A stretch of DNA of 64,000 nucleotides, taken from positions 28,163 through 92,162 of the forward strand of contig JAIBEL010000068.1 in the NCBI GenBank assembly GCA_019459285.1, read 5' to 3'. Both the position numbers and the translations under genes were made by a program. The DNA is from Rhizobium sp. Its GTDB lineage: Bacteria > Pseudomonadota > Gammaproteobacteria > Burkholderiales > Thiobacillaceae. Shown here piece by piece: positions 54,575 to 63,694 of the stretch (position 1 is the first letter of the stretch; the number at the start of each line of letters is the position of its first letter). Below the pieces are notes generated by a model. The model did not search any database. It was not told where the DNA came from and worked only from the letters and a program-made list of their open reading frames with translations.

Positions 54575-54967
54575 ATGTTTCTGCTTCGTCACCGCCCGGT
54601 TGTCTTCATCCTGGTGGGCAGTACCGCCGCACTCGTCCATCTCCTCACGGTCATCCTGCTGGTGGAAAGGATGCACATCGCGCCCCTGGTCGCCAACGTC
54701 GGCGGCTGGCTGTGTGCCTTCACCGTCTCGTACGGCGGTCACCAGCTGCTCACGTTTGCCGATCACGACGCACCGGTGCTGCAATCGGCCGGCCGCTTCC
54801 TGCTGCTGTCCGCTGCGGGATTCGCCATCAATGAATCGGCCTATGCCATTCTGCTGCACACCAGCCGGGTTCCCTATCATTTCCTGCTGGCGATCATCCT
54901 GCTGTGCGTAGCGGTGGTGACTTATCTGCTGAGTCGTCGCTGGGCGTTTGCCGGCATCCGCCCCTAG
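54575..54967 (+). CDS. GtrA-like membrane protein (putative undecaprenyl-sugar flippase)
   Basis: The 130-residue protein has four membrane helices (PVVFILVGSTAALVHLLTVI, LVANVGGWLCAFTVSYGGHQ, FLLLSAAGFAINESAYAIL, LLAIILLCVAVVTYLLSRRW), the GtrA fold. GtrA-like proteins move undecaprenyl-phosphate sugars across the inner membrane. It is divergent from the deacetylase with at most 38 bases between the starts. An alternative start is 54545. Its 3' end overlaps the convergent ArnT-like gene by 74 bases. Confidence 0.82.
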   Translation: MFLLRHRPVVFILVGSTAALVHLLTVILLVERMHIAPLVANVGGWLCAFTVSYGGHQLLTFADHDAPVLQSAGRFLLLSAAGFAINESAYAILLHTSRVPYHFLLAIILLCVAVVTYLLSRRWAFAGIRP

Positions 54968-56474
54968 ACGACACCTCGCTGCGCGTCAGCCGCCAGACCA
55001 CGGTCGACTTGTGGGTCGCCAGCGGTGCGATGTTCTGCAAGTAAGGGTATTCGCCCTCCGTCCCTTTCGGCGCGACCAGCCATGAAACCGGGTGGCTGCA
55101 CACGAAATGCTCGAGCCGGGTGTGGTCGATCAGCAAGCGGTTCGCCCTTTCCGGGTCGAATTTTCCCGCGTCGGCCATGACCTTACGCCAGTTGTCGTTT
55201 TTCGAGGTATTGGCCACACTCCAATCGTCGAATATTTCGACCGGTTCTGTCAGCCCGAGGTAGAACGGCATGTCGAAATACTGCTCCCGCAGGAACATGA
55301 CGGGCTCGCTTGTCTGCCGCTGCGCGGCGATCAGGCTGCTCAAGTGCCGATCCGTCTTGTGATTGAACAGGTTGTTGGCCACGATCGCGGATAGGCACAC
55401 CGCACCGGCGGCGAGCGCGAACCCCTTCAGGAAACGCGGGTTCGGCACATCCCCCCATTTGCGTACCAGCCCTTCGGCTATCAGATAGGCCAGCGGCGGC
55501 AGCACGGGCAGCACGTAACCCACCAGCTTGGAGGACGGAATGGAGAAGAAGCCCACGATCACGGCCGGCCAAATCCACATCAGGGAGCGGATCGTCGGCT
55601 TCGTCTCGGCCTCCAGTCGGGCGCGTTTAAACGCGGCCGGCAGCCCCCAGGACCAGGGCAGGATGAGGAGAAGGATGGCGGGCGGATAAAACCAGAACGG
55701 CATGGGATTGTTGAATCCGCCTTCGGCAAAGCGCTGGAACTGCTGGTAGACGAAGAAGTAATTCAGGAAATCGGGGAACCGCGCCTGCATGGCGACAAAC
55801 CAGGGGACGGCAACCAGCAGGAAAACAGCCAGGCCGGGCAGCCAGACCAGCTTGCGCATCAGGACCAGGCGGCGATTCCACGCCAGCCAGGCGACCAGCA
55901 CCATTCCTGGCAGCACGGCACCGATCAGCCCTTTGGCCAGAACGCCCAGCGCCGCGCCCAGATACGCGCCTGCCAACAGACGCTTGTAGGGCAGATCCCT
56001 TTCCACATTCAGTCCCGCTTCGGCCGCCAGCAGGATGGTCGCGGCGATCAGGCCGGCCACCAGCATGTCGAGATTGGCGAACTGGGCTGCGCCGAAGAAA
56101 AAAGGCTGGGTCACCAGGATCAACAAGGACCCGCGCGCGACCGTCGTGCCTTTTTGCCGCAGGACGAAGCCATACAGGGTGAAGGCCGCGATTCCGGCCC
56201 CGAACAGCGGCGCCACGCGGGCGGCCCACTCGTGGAGGCCGAACATGCCCAGGCTGCTCGCCGTGATCCAGTAAAACAGGGGCGGTTTGTGGAAGAAGGG
56301 CAGGCCGTTCAGGGTGGGGTACAGCCAGTTGCCCGAACTCAGCATTTCCCAGGCCACGCTGACGTAGCGCCCCTCGTCAGGCAGGGCCAGCGGCCTGACC
56401 CCCAAGGTCAACGCAAGCCAGGCCAGCGCAAGCAGGAACCATCCTGCTTCCCTCCTGTTCCATCCTGCGATCAT
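54894..56474 (-). CDS. ArnT-like lipid A glycosyltransferase (GT39)
   Basis: The 526-residue integral membrane protein has about 12 membrane helices. It shows the ArnT signature at the start of the first periplasmic loop, LPDEGRYVSVAWEMLSSGNW (catalytic DE), and then LPFFHKPPLFYWITASSLG. The rest of the membrane core is KGLIGAVLPGMVLVAW, PFWFYPPAILLLILPWSWG and SSKLVGYVLPVLPPLAYLIA. ArnT-type enzymes transfer a sugar from undecaprenyl phosphate to lipid A phosphate. The start at 56474 overlaps the GT2 stop by 4 bases. The C-terminal end reads across the GtrA-like gene. Confidence 0.88.
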   Translation of the reverse strand: MIAGWNRREAGWFLLALAWLALTLGVRPLALPDEGRYVSVAWEMLSSGNWLYPTLNGLPFFHKPPLFYWITASSLGMFGLHEWAARVAPLFGAGIAAFTLYGFVLRQKGTTVARGSLLILVTQPFFFGAAQFANLDMLVAGLIAATILLAAEAGLNVERDLPYKRLLAGAYLGAALGVLAKGLIGAVLPGMVLVAWLAWNRRLVLMRKLVWLPGLAVFLLVAVPWFVAMQARFPDFLNYFFVYQQFQRFAEGGFNNPMPFWFYPPAILLLILPWSWGLPAAFKRARLEAETKPTIRSLMWIWPAVIVGFFSIPSSKLVGYVLPVLPPLAYLIAEGLVRKWGDVPNPRFLKGFALAAGAVCLSAIVANNLFNHKTDRHLSSLIAAQRQTSEPVMFLREQYFDMPFYLGLTEPVEIFDDWSVANTSKNDNWRKVMADAGKFDPERANRLLIDHTRLEHFVCSHPVSWLVAPKGTEGEYPYLQNIAPLATHKSTVVWRLTRSEVSSRGGCRQTPSDDSADKSPPLRTAG

Positions 56475-57544
56475 GGCTGCGCATCCCGCAAGCCCCGTCC
56501 GGCGCGACGCCGGACCACGTACAGGGGACGCCCCTTGACCTCCTCGAAGATGCGGCTGACATACTCGCCCAGCACGCCCAGCCCGATGAGTTGTATCCCG
56601 GAAAACAACATCAGGCCCACCACGATCGTGGTCCACCCCGGCACGGCGATGCCCCGAAGAAAGTAGTCGACGACCAGATAGCCGCCATAGGCGAACGCCA
56701 GCAACGCCAGGATGAAGCCCAGCAGACTGGCGATACGCAACGGCCAGGTGGTGAACGCCGTCAGGCCGTCGAAGGACAGCCGCAGCAGATGAAACGGGTT
56801 GAAAGTGCTGCGTCCGCTGCCCCGGGCGTCCGGCACGTAGGCAATTTCGGCTGTCTTGAAACCCACCCACGCATACAGGCCCTTCATGAAGCGGTTGCGC
56901 TCCGGCAGGGCAAGCAACGCATCGACCACCGTCCGGTCCATGAGACGGAAATCGCCCGCATCGGCGGGCACCTGGAAGCGCGCGCCGGCATTCACCAGCC
57001 GGTAGAACCAGCGGGCGCCCAGACGCTTGAACATCCCTTCGTCGCGGCGGTGCTCGCGCACGGCATAGACCACGTCGTAGCCCTGCTGCCATTGCGCCAG
57101 CATCGCGGGAATCAGTTCCGGAGAATGCTGCAGGTCGGCGTCCATCATCAGGCAGGTTTCGCACCGCGACGATTCCAGGCCTGCCGTGAGCGCCGCCTCC
57201 TTGCCGAAATTGCGCGACAGCTGGATGACCTGAAATCCCGGCTGGGCCGACCAGAAGGCGAATACTTCGTGCGTAGCGTCGCGGCTGCCGTCGTCCACCA
57301 GGATGACTTCCCAGTCCGTCACCAGCGACCGCAGCACGCTTTGCAAACGGGGCAGAAGGCGGTTCAGATTCTCCGCTTCGTTGTAGCACGGGATGACGAT
57401 CGACAGCCCCGGAAGCCAGTCGCGCGGCTGGACGGAAAAGTGCTGTCGATCGGCCATGTTCTTCTCGGCCGTCGACGGGAAGGTTTTCCATTCCGCAACG
57501 GGCAGAACGGAAAGATCGCGGGGATGAAGCTTGTGTGGGCGCAT
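56471..57544 (-). CDS. ArnC/GtrB-like GT2 glycosyltransferase
   Basis: The 357-residue protein has a GT-A domain (SIVIPCYNEAENLNRLLPRL, ILVDDGSRDATHEV, SRNFGKEAALTAGLE, MMDADLQHSPELIP) and two C-terminal membrane helices (ASLLGFILALLAFAYGGYLV, IVVGLMLFSGIQLIGLGVLG). This is the layout of ArnC and dolichol-phosphate mannose synthases, which load a sugar on undecaprenyl phosphate. An alternative start at 57457 (MADRQHF) gives a shorter N-terminus. It begins the operon with the ArnT-like gene, divergent from the regulator. Confidence 0.9.
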   Translation of the reverse strand: MRPHKLHPRDLSVLPVAEWKTFPSTAEKNMADRQHFSVQPRDWLPGLSIVIPCYNEAENLNRLLPRLQSVLRSLVTDWEVILVDDGSRDATHEVFAFWSAQPGFQVIQLSRNFGKEAALTAGLESSRCETCLMMDADLQHSPELIPAMLAQWQQGYDVVYAVREHRRDEGMFKRLGARWFYRLVNAGARFQVPADAGDFRLMDRTVVDALLALPERNRFMKGLYAWVGFKTAEIAYVPDARGSGRSTFNPFHLLRLSFDGLTAFTTWPLRIASLLGFILALLAFAYGGYLVVDYFLRGIAVPGWTTIVVGLMLFSGIQLIGLGVLGEYVSRIFEEVKGRPLYVVRRRAGRGLRDAQP

Positions 57545-57595
57545 CGGTTCCGGTTTCGCATCCAGTATGGGTTGATGCAGAATGCGCCTGGCTGC

Positions 57596-57612
57596 CTTTC
57601 AAACTCCTTACA
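57596..57612. promoter_or_regulatory. CTTTCA-N5-CTTACA direct repeat, PmrA/QseB-type box candidate
   Basis: Two hexamers, CTTTCA (57596-57601) and CTTACA (57607-57612), are spaced by 5 bases in the 87-base spacer between the divergent GT2 and response regulator genes. PmrA/QseB boxes are such 6-5-6 direct repeats (consensus near CTTAAT). Autoregulation and control of the glycosyltransferase operon are inferred. Confidence 0.45.
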
Positions 57613-57631
57613 CGATTCCCGACACGCCTCG

Positions 57632-58315
57632 ATGCGCATCCTGCTGACCGAAGACGATCCTGCGCTGGCGGATCTGCTCCTGCGCGCATGCAGACAGGAA
57701 GGCTACAGCGTCGACTGGGTCAGCGACGGCGTGGCGGCCGACCTCGCCCTCAGCAGCGAAACCTACGATGCACTGGTGCTTGATCTAGGCCTTCCGCGCA
57801 TGGACGGACTGGACGTGCTCAAGCGCCTGCGCAAACGCGGCAGCCATCTGCCCGTGATGATCCTGACCGCGCGCGAGGCGATCGCCGACCGGGTGGCGGG
57901 GCTGGACAGCGGCGCAGACGACTACCTATCCAAGCCGTTCGCCCTCGCGGAATTGCAGGCCCGCCTGCGTGCGCTCGTCCGGCGCCATCACGGCGGCGCG
58001 GCGTCGGCCAGCCTGGAACTGGGCAGACTGCGCTACGACACCGTGAGCCGGCAGGTTTTTCTGGACGATGCCGAAATCGAATTGTCCAGCCGCGAGCGGG
58101 AAGTCCTGTCCAGTCTGCTGCACAAGGCGGGAAAGGTCATCTCCAAGCAGGCGCTGACCTCCGCCATTTCCAGCTGGGACGCGACCGTGGGATCGAACGC
58201 GATCGAAGTCTATATCCATCGCCTGCGCAAGAAACTGGAACCCGCAGGCATCACCATCCGAACCGCGCGCGGGCTGGGCTACCTGATCGAGTCATCCGAT
58301 GGCTCCCCTGACTGA
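57632..58315 (+). CDS. PmrA/QseB-like response regulator
   Basis: The 227-residue OmpR-type factor has the receiver (LLTEDDPALADLL, phospho-acceptor VLDLGLPRMDG, Lys in YLSKPFALAEL) and the winged helix ending IEVYIHRLRKKLEPAGITIR and ARGLGYLIE. The receiver pattern is that of the PmrA/QseB/TctD group. The kinase gene overlaps its 3' end by 17 bases. The divergent target operon suggests control of surface modification. Confidence 0.9.
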   Translation: MRILLTEDDPALADLLLRACRQEGYSVDWVSDGVAADLALSSETYDALVLDLGLPRMDGLDVLKRLRKRGSHLPVMILTAREAIADRVAGLDSGADDYLSKPFALAELQARLRALVRRHHGGAASASLELGRLRYDTVSRQVFLDDAEIELSSREREVLSSLLHKAGKVISKQALTSAISSWDATVGSNAIEVYIHRLRKKLEPAGITIRTARGLGYLIESSDGSPD

Positions 58316-59702
58316 AATGCGCCGCGCCGGCCCCACCCTGACCCGCGCCCTGCTGGGATGGCTGCTGATCCCGCTCGTGGTCCTGCTGGTGGTCAGTGCC
58401 TATACCACCTACCGCAATGCCTCCCATCTTGCGGAAACGGAACGCGACCTCGTCCTGGAGGAGATCACGGACGATCTGGAGGAACTCGTTTCCACCAGCT
58501 ATAAAGCCGACCGCAAGATCGACCCGGATTCCCTGTCATTCAGCGTGCTCATCCGCGATGCCCGGGACCAGCGCTATTTCGCCATTTACGACGCCCGCGG
58601 AACGCTGCTTGCAGGGGACCGCCGACTGGTCCGCGTACCGGTCGGCAGCAGCGGCGACGAACGCGCGGCATTCGACACCATTTCCCTGGACGGCAGGACA
58701 CTGAGGCGCGCCGTATTGAAAGGCGAGCGGGACGAACTTCCGGGCTTCGAAATCCAGGTGGCGGAAACCACGGTCAGGCGCGACCGGCTGACCCTCCACC
58801 TGCTCCGCGGCGTGCTTGTACCGCAGGCATACGCCCTCCTCTTCTCGCTCCCGCTCGTCTGGTTCGGCATCAGCAGGGGGCTACGCCCGCTCGAGGAACT
58901 GCGCCGCCGCATCACCCACCGGTCAGCCCAGGACCTCGATGCGATCCCGGTCGACAACATCCCGCGGGAGTTGCGGCCCGTCGTCACCGCACTCAACGAT
59001 CTGTTGATGCGATTCAGGGCGGTACAGGAAGAGCAACGCCGCTTCACGGCCGATGCGGCACACCAGATCAAGACCCCGCTCGCCGTGCTGATGGCGGAAA
59101 TCGAACTGGCCCGTTCGGATACGGCCTGCCCGTGCGCGCAGCCCACCTACGACCGCCTGCAGAAAGCCGCCGCCCGGCTCACCCATCTGGTGCGCCAACT
59201 GCTGGCGTTGGCACACTCGGAAGTGCATGAAAGCGCGACCCATGCGCTGTTCGACCTGTCCGAACTGGCGCGCGAGGTGACCGGCGAGTTTGTCGCGGCA
59301 GCCGCGCGCCGGCGGATCGACCTCGGTTTCGAGGGCACGGAACAGGCGATTCCCGTGCGGGGCAACGCCATTCTGATCCAGGAGGCCATGAAGAACCTGC
59401 TGGAAAATGCACTCAAGTTCACCCCGGAAGGCGGGACGGTCACCGCCTCCGTCCAGGCCTTCCCGCCGACCTTTTCCGTGGCCGACAGCGGACCGGGCAT
59501 CCCCGAAGCGGAATTGCCGCTCATCTTCAAACGTTTCCATCGGGCGCCGGAAAGCAGTACGGCGGAAGGCAGCGGTCTGGGGCTGGCCATCGTTCAGGAA
59601 GTGGCGCGCAAGCACGGCGCGGTCGTCACCGCGGGAAAAAGCGCGCTGGGCGGCGCACTGTTCGAATTCCGGTTCGAAGACGAAGCTGTAAGCCAATCGT
59701 AA
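58299..59702 (+). CDS. QseC/PmrB/TctE-like sensor kinase
   Basis: The 467-residue kinase has an N-terminal helix (GWLLIPLVVLLVVSAYTTY), a periplasmic sensor of ~130 residues (2CSK_N-like), a second helix (LVPQAYALLFSLPLVWFGIS) and HAMP. The H-box reads FTADAAHQIKTPLAVLM, the N-box EAMKNLLENALKFTPEGG, G1 DSGPGIPEAE and G2 GSGLGLAIVQE. The H-box with AHQ-x-KTPL is typical of QseC/PmrB. It is translationally linked to the regulator. The acidic periplasmic loop could sense metals or peptides. Confidence 0.9.
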   Translation: MAPLTEMRRAGPTLTRALLGWLLIPLVVLLVVSAYTTYRNASHLAETERDLVLEEITDDLEELVSTSYKADRKIDPDSLSFSVLIRDARDQRYFAIYDARGTLLAGDRRLVRVPVGSSGDERAAFDTISLDGRTLRRAVLKGERDELPGFEIQVAETTVRRDRLTLHLLRGVLVPQAYALLFSLPLVWFGISRGLRPLEELRRRITHRSAQDLDAIPVDNIPRELRPVVTALNDLLMRFRAVQEEQRRFTADAAHQIKTPLAVLMAEIELARSDTACPCAQPTYDRLQKAAARLTHLVRQLLALAHSEVHESATHALFDLSELAREVTGEFVAAAARRRIDLGFEGTEQAIPVRGNAILIQEAMKNLLENALKFTPEGGTVTASVQAFPPTFSVADSGPGIPEAELPLIFKRFHRAPESSTAEGSGLGLAIVQEVARKHGAVVTAGKSALGGALFEFRFEDEAVSQS

Positions 59703-59755
59703 TCCGGGATCCGGATACTGCGCCCGACTTTCCGATCGCGCCGCCCGGCGTCCCC

Positions 59756-61276
59756 GTGTTGAACGCTCGCCCCGATTACCCATCAGCCCGTCGCACCCTG
59801 CTGTACATCCTGACCTTTTGTCTCGTCTGGTGGGGCATTTTCGCCGCGACCCGCCATTATCTGGACGGCGCCGACATGGTGGAAAACTACGCCTGGGGCA
59901 TGGAATGGCAATGGGGCACCAACAAGCATCCGCCGCTGTTCGGCTGGATCACGGCGGCCTGGTTCAGACTGTTTCCGGTCGGCGACAACGCCTACTACCT
60001 GCTCAACCAGGTCAATCTGGCCATCGCGCTGGGGCTGCTGGCACGGGCGATGAAGCGTCTCCTCAGCTGGGATGCGGTGCTGGTTGCCGTGGTGCTCACC
60101 ACGCTGGGCACCCATTTCGGCCCCGACAGCGGATTCAAGTACAACGCCAACACCGCCTTGCTGCCGTTTGTCGCCGGCTTCGTCTGGAGCCTGCTGCATG
60201 CGGTCGAACGGGACCGCGCGCGCTGGTTCGTCCTGGCAGGCATGTTCGCCGCCGCCGCCCTGCTCACCAAATACTATGCGCTCGTGCTCATCGCGGCGAT
60301 CGGGCTGGCCATCCTCATCAGCCTGCGTCCCCCGCTGATCCCGCTGCTCAAAGGCACGGCCATCGCCAGCGCAACCGCACTGTTGCTGGTCTCGCCGCAT
60401 ATTGCCTGGTCCATCCGGCACGGCTGGCCCAGCCTGCATTACATGCACGAAGCGCATCAAGTGCTGGGCGCAACGGATGGCGCCAGAGCCTATGGCGTTG
60501 CCTTGGTGGGCGTACTGGGATTCAGCAGCATCGCCTTGCTGGCCTGGGGCGCAAGCCTCGTTCGACTTCCCACCGTTCCGCTCAATCAAGCGCCGCGACC
60601 GCCCCGGCTGGGTTTGAACATTCTGTCCATAAGCGTCGCACTGACCATGCTGGCCGCGCTCGCGCAGGGAATCAGTCCCGTGTCGTCCTGGCTGATTCCA
60701 GCCCTGCTGTTCCTTGGGTGGGCCCTGGTCGATCTCACGCCCCCCCGTTTCGACCACGGACGGCTCGCACGACGAATCTATCGGGTCGGGCTGATCTATC
60801 TCCTGGTGACACTTGTTGCGGCCGCGATCTGGGACAGACAGTACCGGGCCTATCCCGCGCAACCGGCCTACGCGCTGCCGCAGCGCATTGCCGAGGATGC
60901 GACGCGCCTGTACCACGATGCATATGCTGAACCCGTCGAGTACGCAGCCGGGACGTTTCCCCTGCCCTACGTCCTGAGCTTCTACTCACCCGACCATCCG
61001 CATGGCCTGTATGGATTTGATCTCGCCGGACCCGACCTCGCCCAGTCTCCCTGGATCGACGCCCGCGCGCTGGAATCGGGCAACAAGCTTGCCGTGTGCG
61101 GTAGCCTGCGTTTCGGCGTGACCGACGCGCTCGCCTGCCCTGCCGCCGCCCGGACCCTGTTCGGCCCCCCCGACCAGACCCGGCAACTGGCCTACTCCGT
61201 ATATGACCCGAAAACCCGGCGGCCGGGCCAGCAACGCTACGCCGTGCTGATGTGGAAACCCCACCGGCCGCATTGA
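59756..61276 (+). CDS. GT39-like membrane glycosyltransferase
   Basis: The 506-residue protein has about 10 membrane helices. The first periplasmic loop carries TRHYLDGADMVENYAWGME and then NKHPPLFGWITAAWF. That is the pattern of ArnT/dolichyl-phosphate-mannose transferases with an Asp and HPPL motif. It is longer-branched than the ArnT-like protein above, so another sugar or acceptor is likely. It follows the sensor kinase by 53 bases on the same strand. The start is GTG at 59756, and TTG at 59759 is also possible. Confidence 0.75.
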   Translation: MLNARPDYPSARRTLLYILTFCLVWWGIFAATRHYLDGADMVENYAWGMEWQWGTNKHPPLFGWITAAWFRLFPVGDNAYYLLNQVNLAIALGLLARAMKRLLSWDAVLVAVVLTTLGTHFGPDSGFKYNANTALLPFVAGFVWSLLHAVERDRARWFVLAGMFAAAALLTKYYALVLIAAIGLAILISLRPPLIPLLKGTAIASATALLLVSPHIAWSIRHGWPSLHYMHEAHQVLGATDGARAYGVALVGVLGFSSIALLAWGASLVRLPTVPLNQAPRPPRLGLNILSISVALTMLAALAQGISPVSSWLIPALLFLGWALVDLTPPRFDHGRLARRIYRVGLIYLLVTLVAAAIWDRQYRAYPAQPAYALPQRIAEDATRLYHDAYAEPVEYAAGTFPLPYVLSFYSPDHPHGLYGFDLAGPDLAQSPWIDARALESGNKLAVCGSLRFGVTDALACPAAARTLFGPPDQTRQLAYSVYDPKTRRPGQQRYAVLMWKPHRPH

Positions 61277-61333
61277 TTTGCAGGCTTTCCCGTGCAGCGG
61301 GTCGAAGCCCGGTTTGACATCGGCTCAAGTAGA

Positions 61334-62215
61334 ATGGGCGTTCGCACATTCCCGCCCCGCAACGTGTCTGCCCAGCTCACCTCCACCAACCACGACCGCG
61401 ACAGCGCGGGAATGACATACGTCTATCCCGTCGTCTCGCGCCGCGCCGGCGGCGTGTCGGTCGGGATCAATCTCAACCCCAACAACGCATGCAACTGGGC
61501 CTGTGTCTATTGCCAGGTACCGAACCTGACGCGCGGTACCGCGCCGGATATCGATCTGGCGCAACTTGAAAACGAGTTGCGCGCGCTGCTCGCCGATATT
61601 CTCCACGGCGATTTCATGCAGACGCGCGTGCCCGAGGGCGCACGACGCTTGAACGATATCGCGTTGTCGGGCAACGGCGAACCGACCAGCGCCCGGGAGT
61701 TTCCGCAGGTCATCGAATGCATCGGCCGCGTGATGGCGGACTTCGACCTGATCGAAAAAATCAAACTGGTGTTGATCACCAACGGCAGCCTGGCCGACCG
61801 GCCGCGCGTCCAGGAAGGTCTACGGAAAATGGCCGCGTTGAACGGCGAAGTATGGTTCAAGTTCGACAGCGCGACCGCCAGCGGCATGCGCGCCATCAAC
61901 CAGACGCACATCGCGCCGGACAGGCAGTTCGAACGCCTGATCACGACCGCGCGCCTGTGTCCGACCTGGCTGCAGACCTGCGTATTCGCACGCGACGGCG
62001 CGCCGCCATCCGCCGCCGAACAGGTGGCCTATCTGAACGCAGTGGAACGCATCCGCCTGCAGCGGATTCCCGTCCAGGGCGTGCTGCTCTATGGCCTCGC
62101 ACGTCCCTCGATGCAGCCGCAGGCCGACCGGCTGTCCGCCCTGCCCGCCGCATGGCTCGACACCTTCGCGGACGCCATCCGGGCCGCCGGCTTGCCGGTC
62201 AAGGTGTCGCCATGA
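61334..62215 (+). CDS. Radical SAM protein
   Basis: The 293-residue protein has the radical SAM cluster motif CNWACVYCQVP (CxxxCxxC) and the following GNGEPTSAREFP, LITNGSLADRP and FKFDSATASGM motifs of the SAM barrel. It has no SPASM extension. The ATG at 61334 gives a normal N-terminus, and a GTG 14 codons earlier is open. Its stop overlaps acpS (ATGA). The substrate is unknown. Confidence 0.88.
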   Translation: MGVRTFPPRNVSAQLTSTNHDRDSAGMTYVYPVVSRRAGGVSVGINLNPNNACNWACVYCQVPNLTRGTAPDIDLAQLENELRALLADILHGDFMQTRVPEGARRLNDIALSGNGEPTSAREFPQVIECIGRVMADFDLIEKIKLVLITNGSLADRPRVQEGLRKMAALNGEVWFKFDSATASGMRAINQTHIAPDRQFERLITTARLCPTWLQTCVFARDGAPPSAAEQVAYLNAVERIRLQRIPVQGVLLYGLARPSMQPQADRLSALPAAWLDTFADAIRAAGLPVKVSP

Positions 62216-62592
62216 TCCACGGCATCGGCACCGATCTCCTGGACGCCGAACGCATCCGCAATGGGCTGGCCCGCTTCGGCGCGCAGTATGCGGAGCGCAT
62301 TCTTGCCCCGGCCGAACAGGCCGGCTATCGTGCCAGCCGTGATCCGGCACGCTTTCTGGCCAAATGCTTCGCCGCCAAGGAAGCCTTCGCCAAGGCGACG
62401 GGAACCGGCCTGCGTGCGCCGGTGACGCTGCGTAACATCGCCGTGCTGCGCGACGCGCAGGGCAAGCCCTTCCTGCAATGCGCGCCCGAACTGGATGCCT
62501 GGCTGGCGGCCCGCGGAATAAGCGCTCATCATGTGTCCTTGTCCGACGAAAGCGATCTCGTCCTGGCTTTTGTGATTCTGGAGACACCATGA
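62212..62592 (+). CDS. acpS: Holo-acyl-carrier-protein synthase
   Basis: The 126-residue enzyme moves phosphopantetheine from CoA to apo-ACP. MIHGIGTDLLDAERIRNGLA is the AcpS start with the Mg-binding Asp, and FLAKCFAAKEAFAKATG has the catalytic Glu and Lys. The GTG/ATG overlap with the radical SAM gene suggests coupling. In many proteobacteria acpS is near pdxJ; here it is beside nagZ. Confidence 0.95.
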   Translation: MIHGIGTDLLDAERIRNGLARFGAQYAERILAPAEQAGYRASRDPARFLAKCFAAKEAFAKATGTGLRAPVTLRNIAVLRDAQGKPFLQCAPELDAWLAARGISAHHVSLSDESDLVLAFVILETP

Positions 62593-62614
62593 CACTGTTC
62601 TTACTGGAGTGGAC

Positions 62615-63694
62615 ATGACGCTGGGCCCCTTGATGCTCGACGTGGCAGGCACCGAACTGACCGACGACGACCGCCGCCGCCTGAGCCATCCGCTGGTCGG
62701 CGGGGTGATCCTGTTTTCCCGCAACTACCGCGACCCGACCCAGCTGGCCACACTGACCGCCGAGATCCACGCGCTCAAGCCCGCGCCGCTGCTGATCGGC
62801 GTCGACCACGAGGGAGGGCGGGTGCAACGCTTCCGCGAAGGCTTCACCCGCCTGCCGCCGATGCGCACTTTTGGCGAAATCTGGAACACCCATCCGCAAC
62901 AGGCGAAACACCTCGCACGCGAAACCGGTTTCGTGCTGGCGAGCGAACTGCGCGCACACGGCATCGACTTCAGCTTCGCACCGGTGCTCGACCTCGATTA
63001 CGGTGCCTCGTCGGTCATCGGCGACCGCGCCTTTCATGCCGATCCGCATGCGGTGTTCGAGTTGGGCCAAGCCGTGATGCTGGGCATGAAGGACGCCGGC
63101 ATGGCCGCCTGCGGCAAGCATTTTCCTGGTCACGGCTTCGTGGTGGCGGATTCGCACGTCGACGTTCCGGTCGACACCCGCACCCTGGCCGATATCGCCG
63201 TCGCCGATCTGGTGCCTTTCCGCCTGATGATCGAGGCCGGGCTCGCGGCGATCATGCCGGCGCATGTGATCTACCCGAATGTCGACGACAAGCCGGCCGG
63301 GTTTTCGCGCGTCTGGCTGCAGAAACTGCTGCGGCACCAGCTGGAATTCGACGGCGCCGTGTTCAGCGACGATCTCTGCATGGCTGGCGCCGCCGTGGCC
63401 GGCGGCGTGGTCGAGCGTGTGACGGCGGCGCTGGAAGCCGGCTGCGACATGGCGCTGGTCTGCAACCGGCCCGACCTGGCCGACGACGTACTGGCCAACC
63501 TGAAGGTCGACTGGCCCGCCCCGTCCCGTGCACGCCTCGCCCGCATGCACGGCCACCCGCACCCGCAGACCTTGACCCAGCTGCGCGAGTCGGCACGCTA
63601 TGTCAATGCCCTGCACCACATCGCCGGGTTGGGGCTGGACAGCGCGACCCTCAACCTGCAAGTCGACCCGACGGATTACTGTGGCCGCTCATAA
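62615..63694 (+). CDS. nagZ: beta-N-acetylhexosaminidase NagZ
   Basis: The 359-residue GH3 enzyme acts in murein recycling. GVDHEGGRVQRFREGFTRLP is near residue 65. The KHFPGHGFVVADSHVDVP catalytic His-Asp dyad loop follows, with nucleophile FSDDLCMAG near residue 250. The start at 62615 has a GGAG site; a GTG two codons earlier is possible. NagZ cuts GlcNAc from anhydromuropeptides, before AmpD action (ampD is at 12646). Confidence 0.95.
   Translation: MTLGPLMLDVAGTELTDDDRRRLSHPLVGGVILFSRNYRDPTQLATLTAEIHALKPAPLLIGVDHEGGRVQRFREGFTRLPPMRTFGEIWNTHPQQAKHLARETGFVLASELRAHGIDFSFAPVLDLDYGASSVIGDRAFHADPHAVFELGQAVMLGMKDAGMAACGKHFPGHGFVVADSHVDVPVDTRTLADIAVADLVPFRLMIEAGLAAIMPAHVIYPNVDDKPAGFSRVWLQKLLRHQLEFDGAVFSDDLCMAGAAVAGGVVERVTAALEAGCDMALVCNRPDLADDVLANLKVDWPAPSRARLARMHGHPHPQTLTQLRESARYVNALHHIAGLGLDSATLNLQVDPTDYCGRS

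Noticed and set aside
61292..61333. GTG start for the radical SAM gene at 61292
   Set aside because: The extra 14 residues have no conserved character and no better ribosome binding site than the ATG at 61334.
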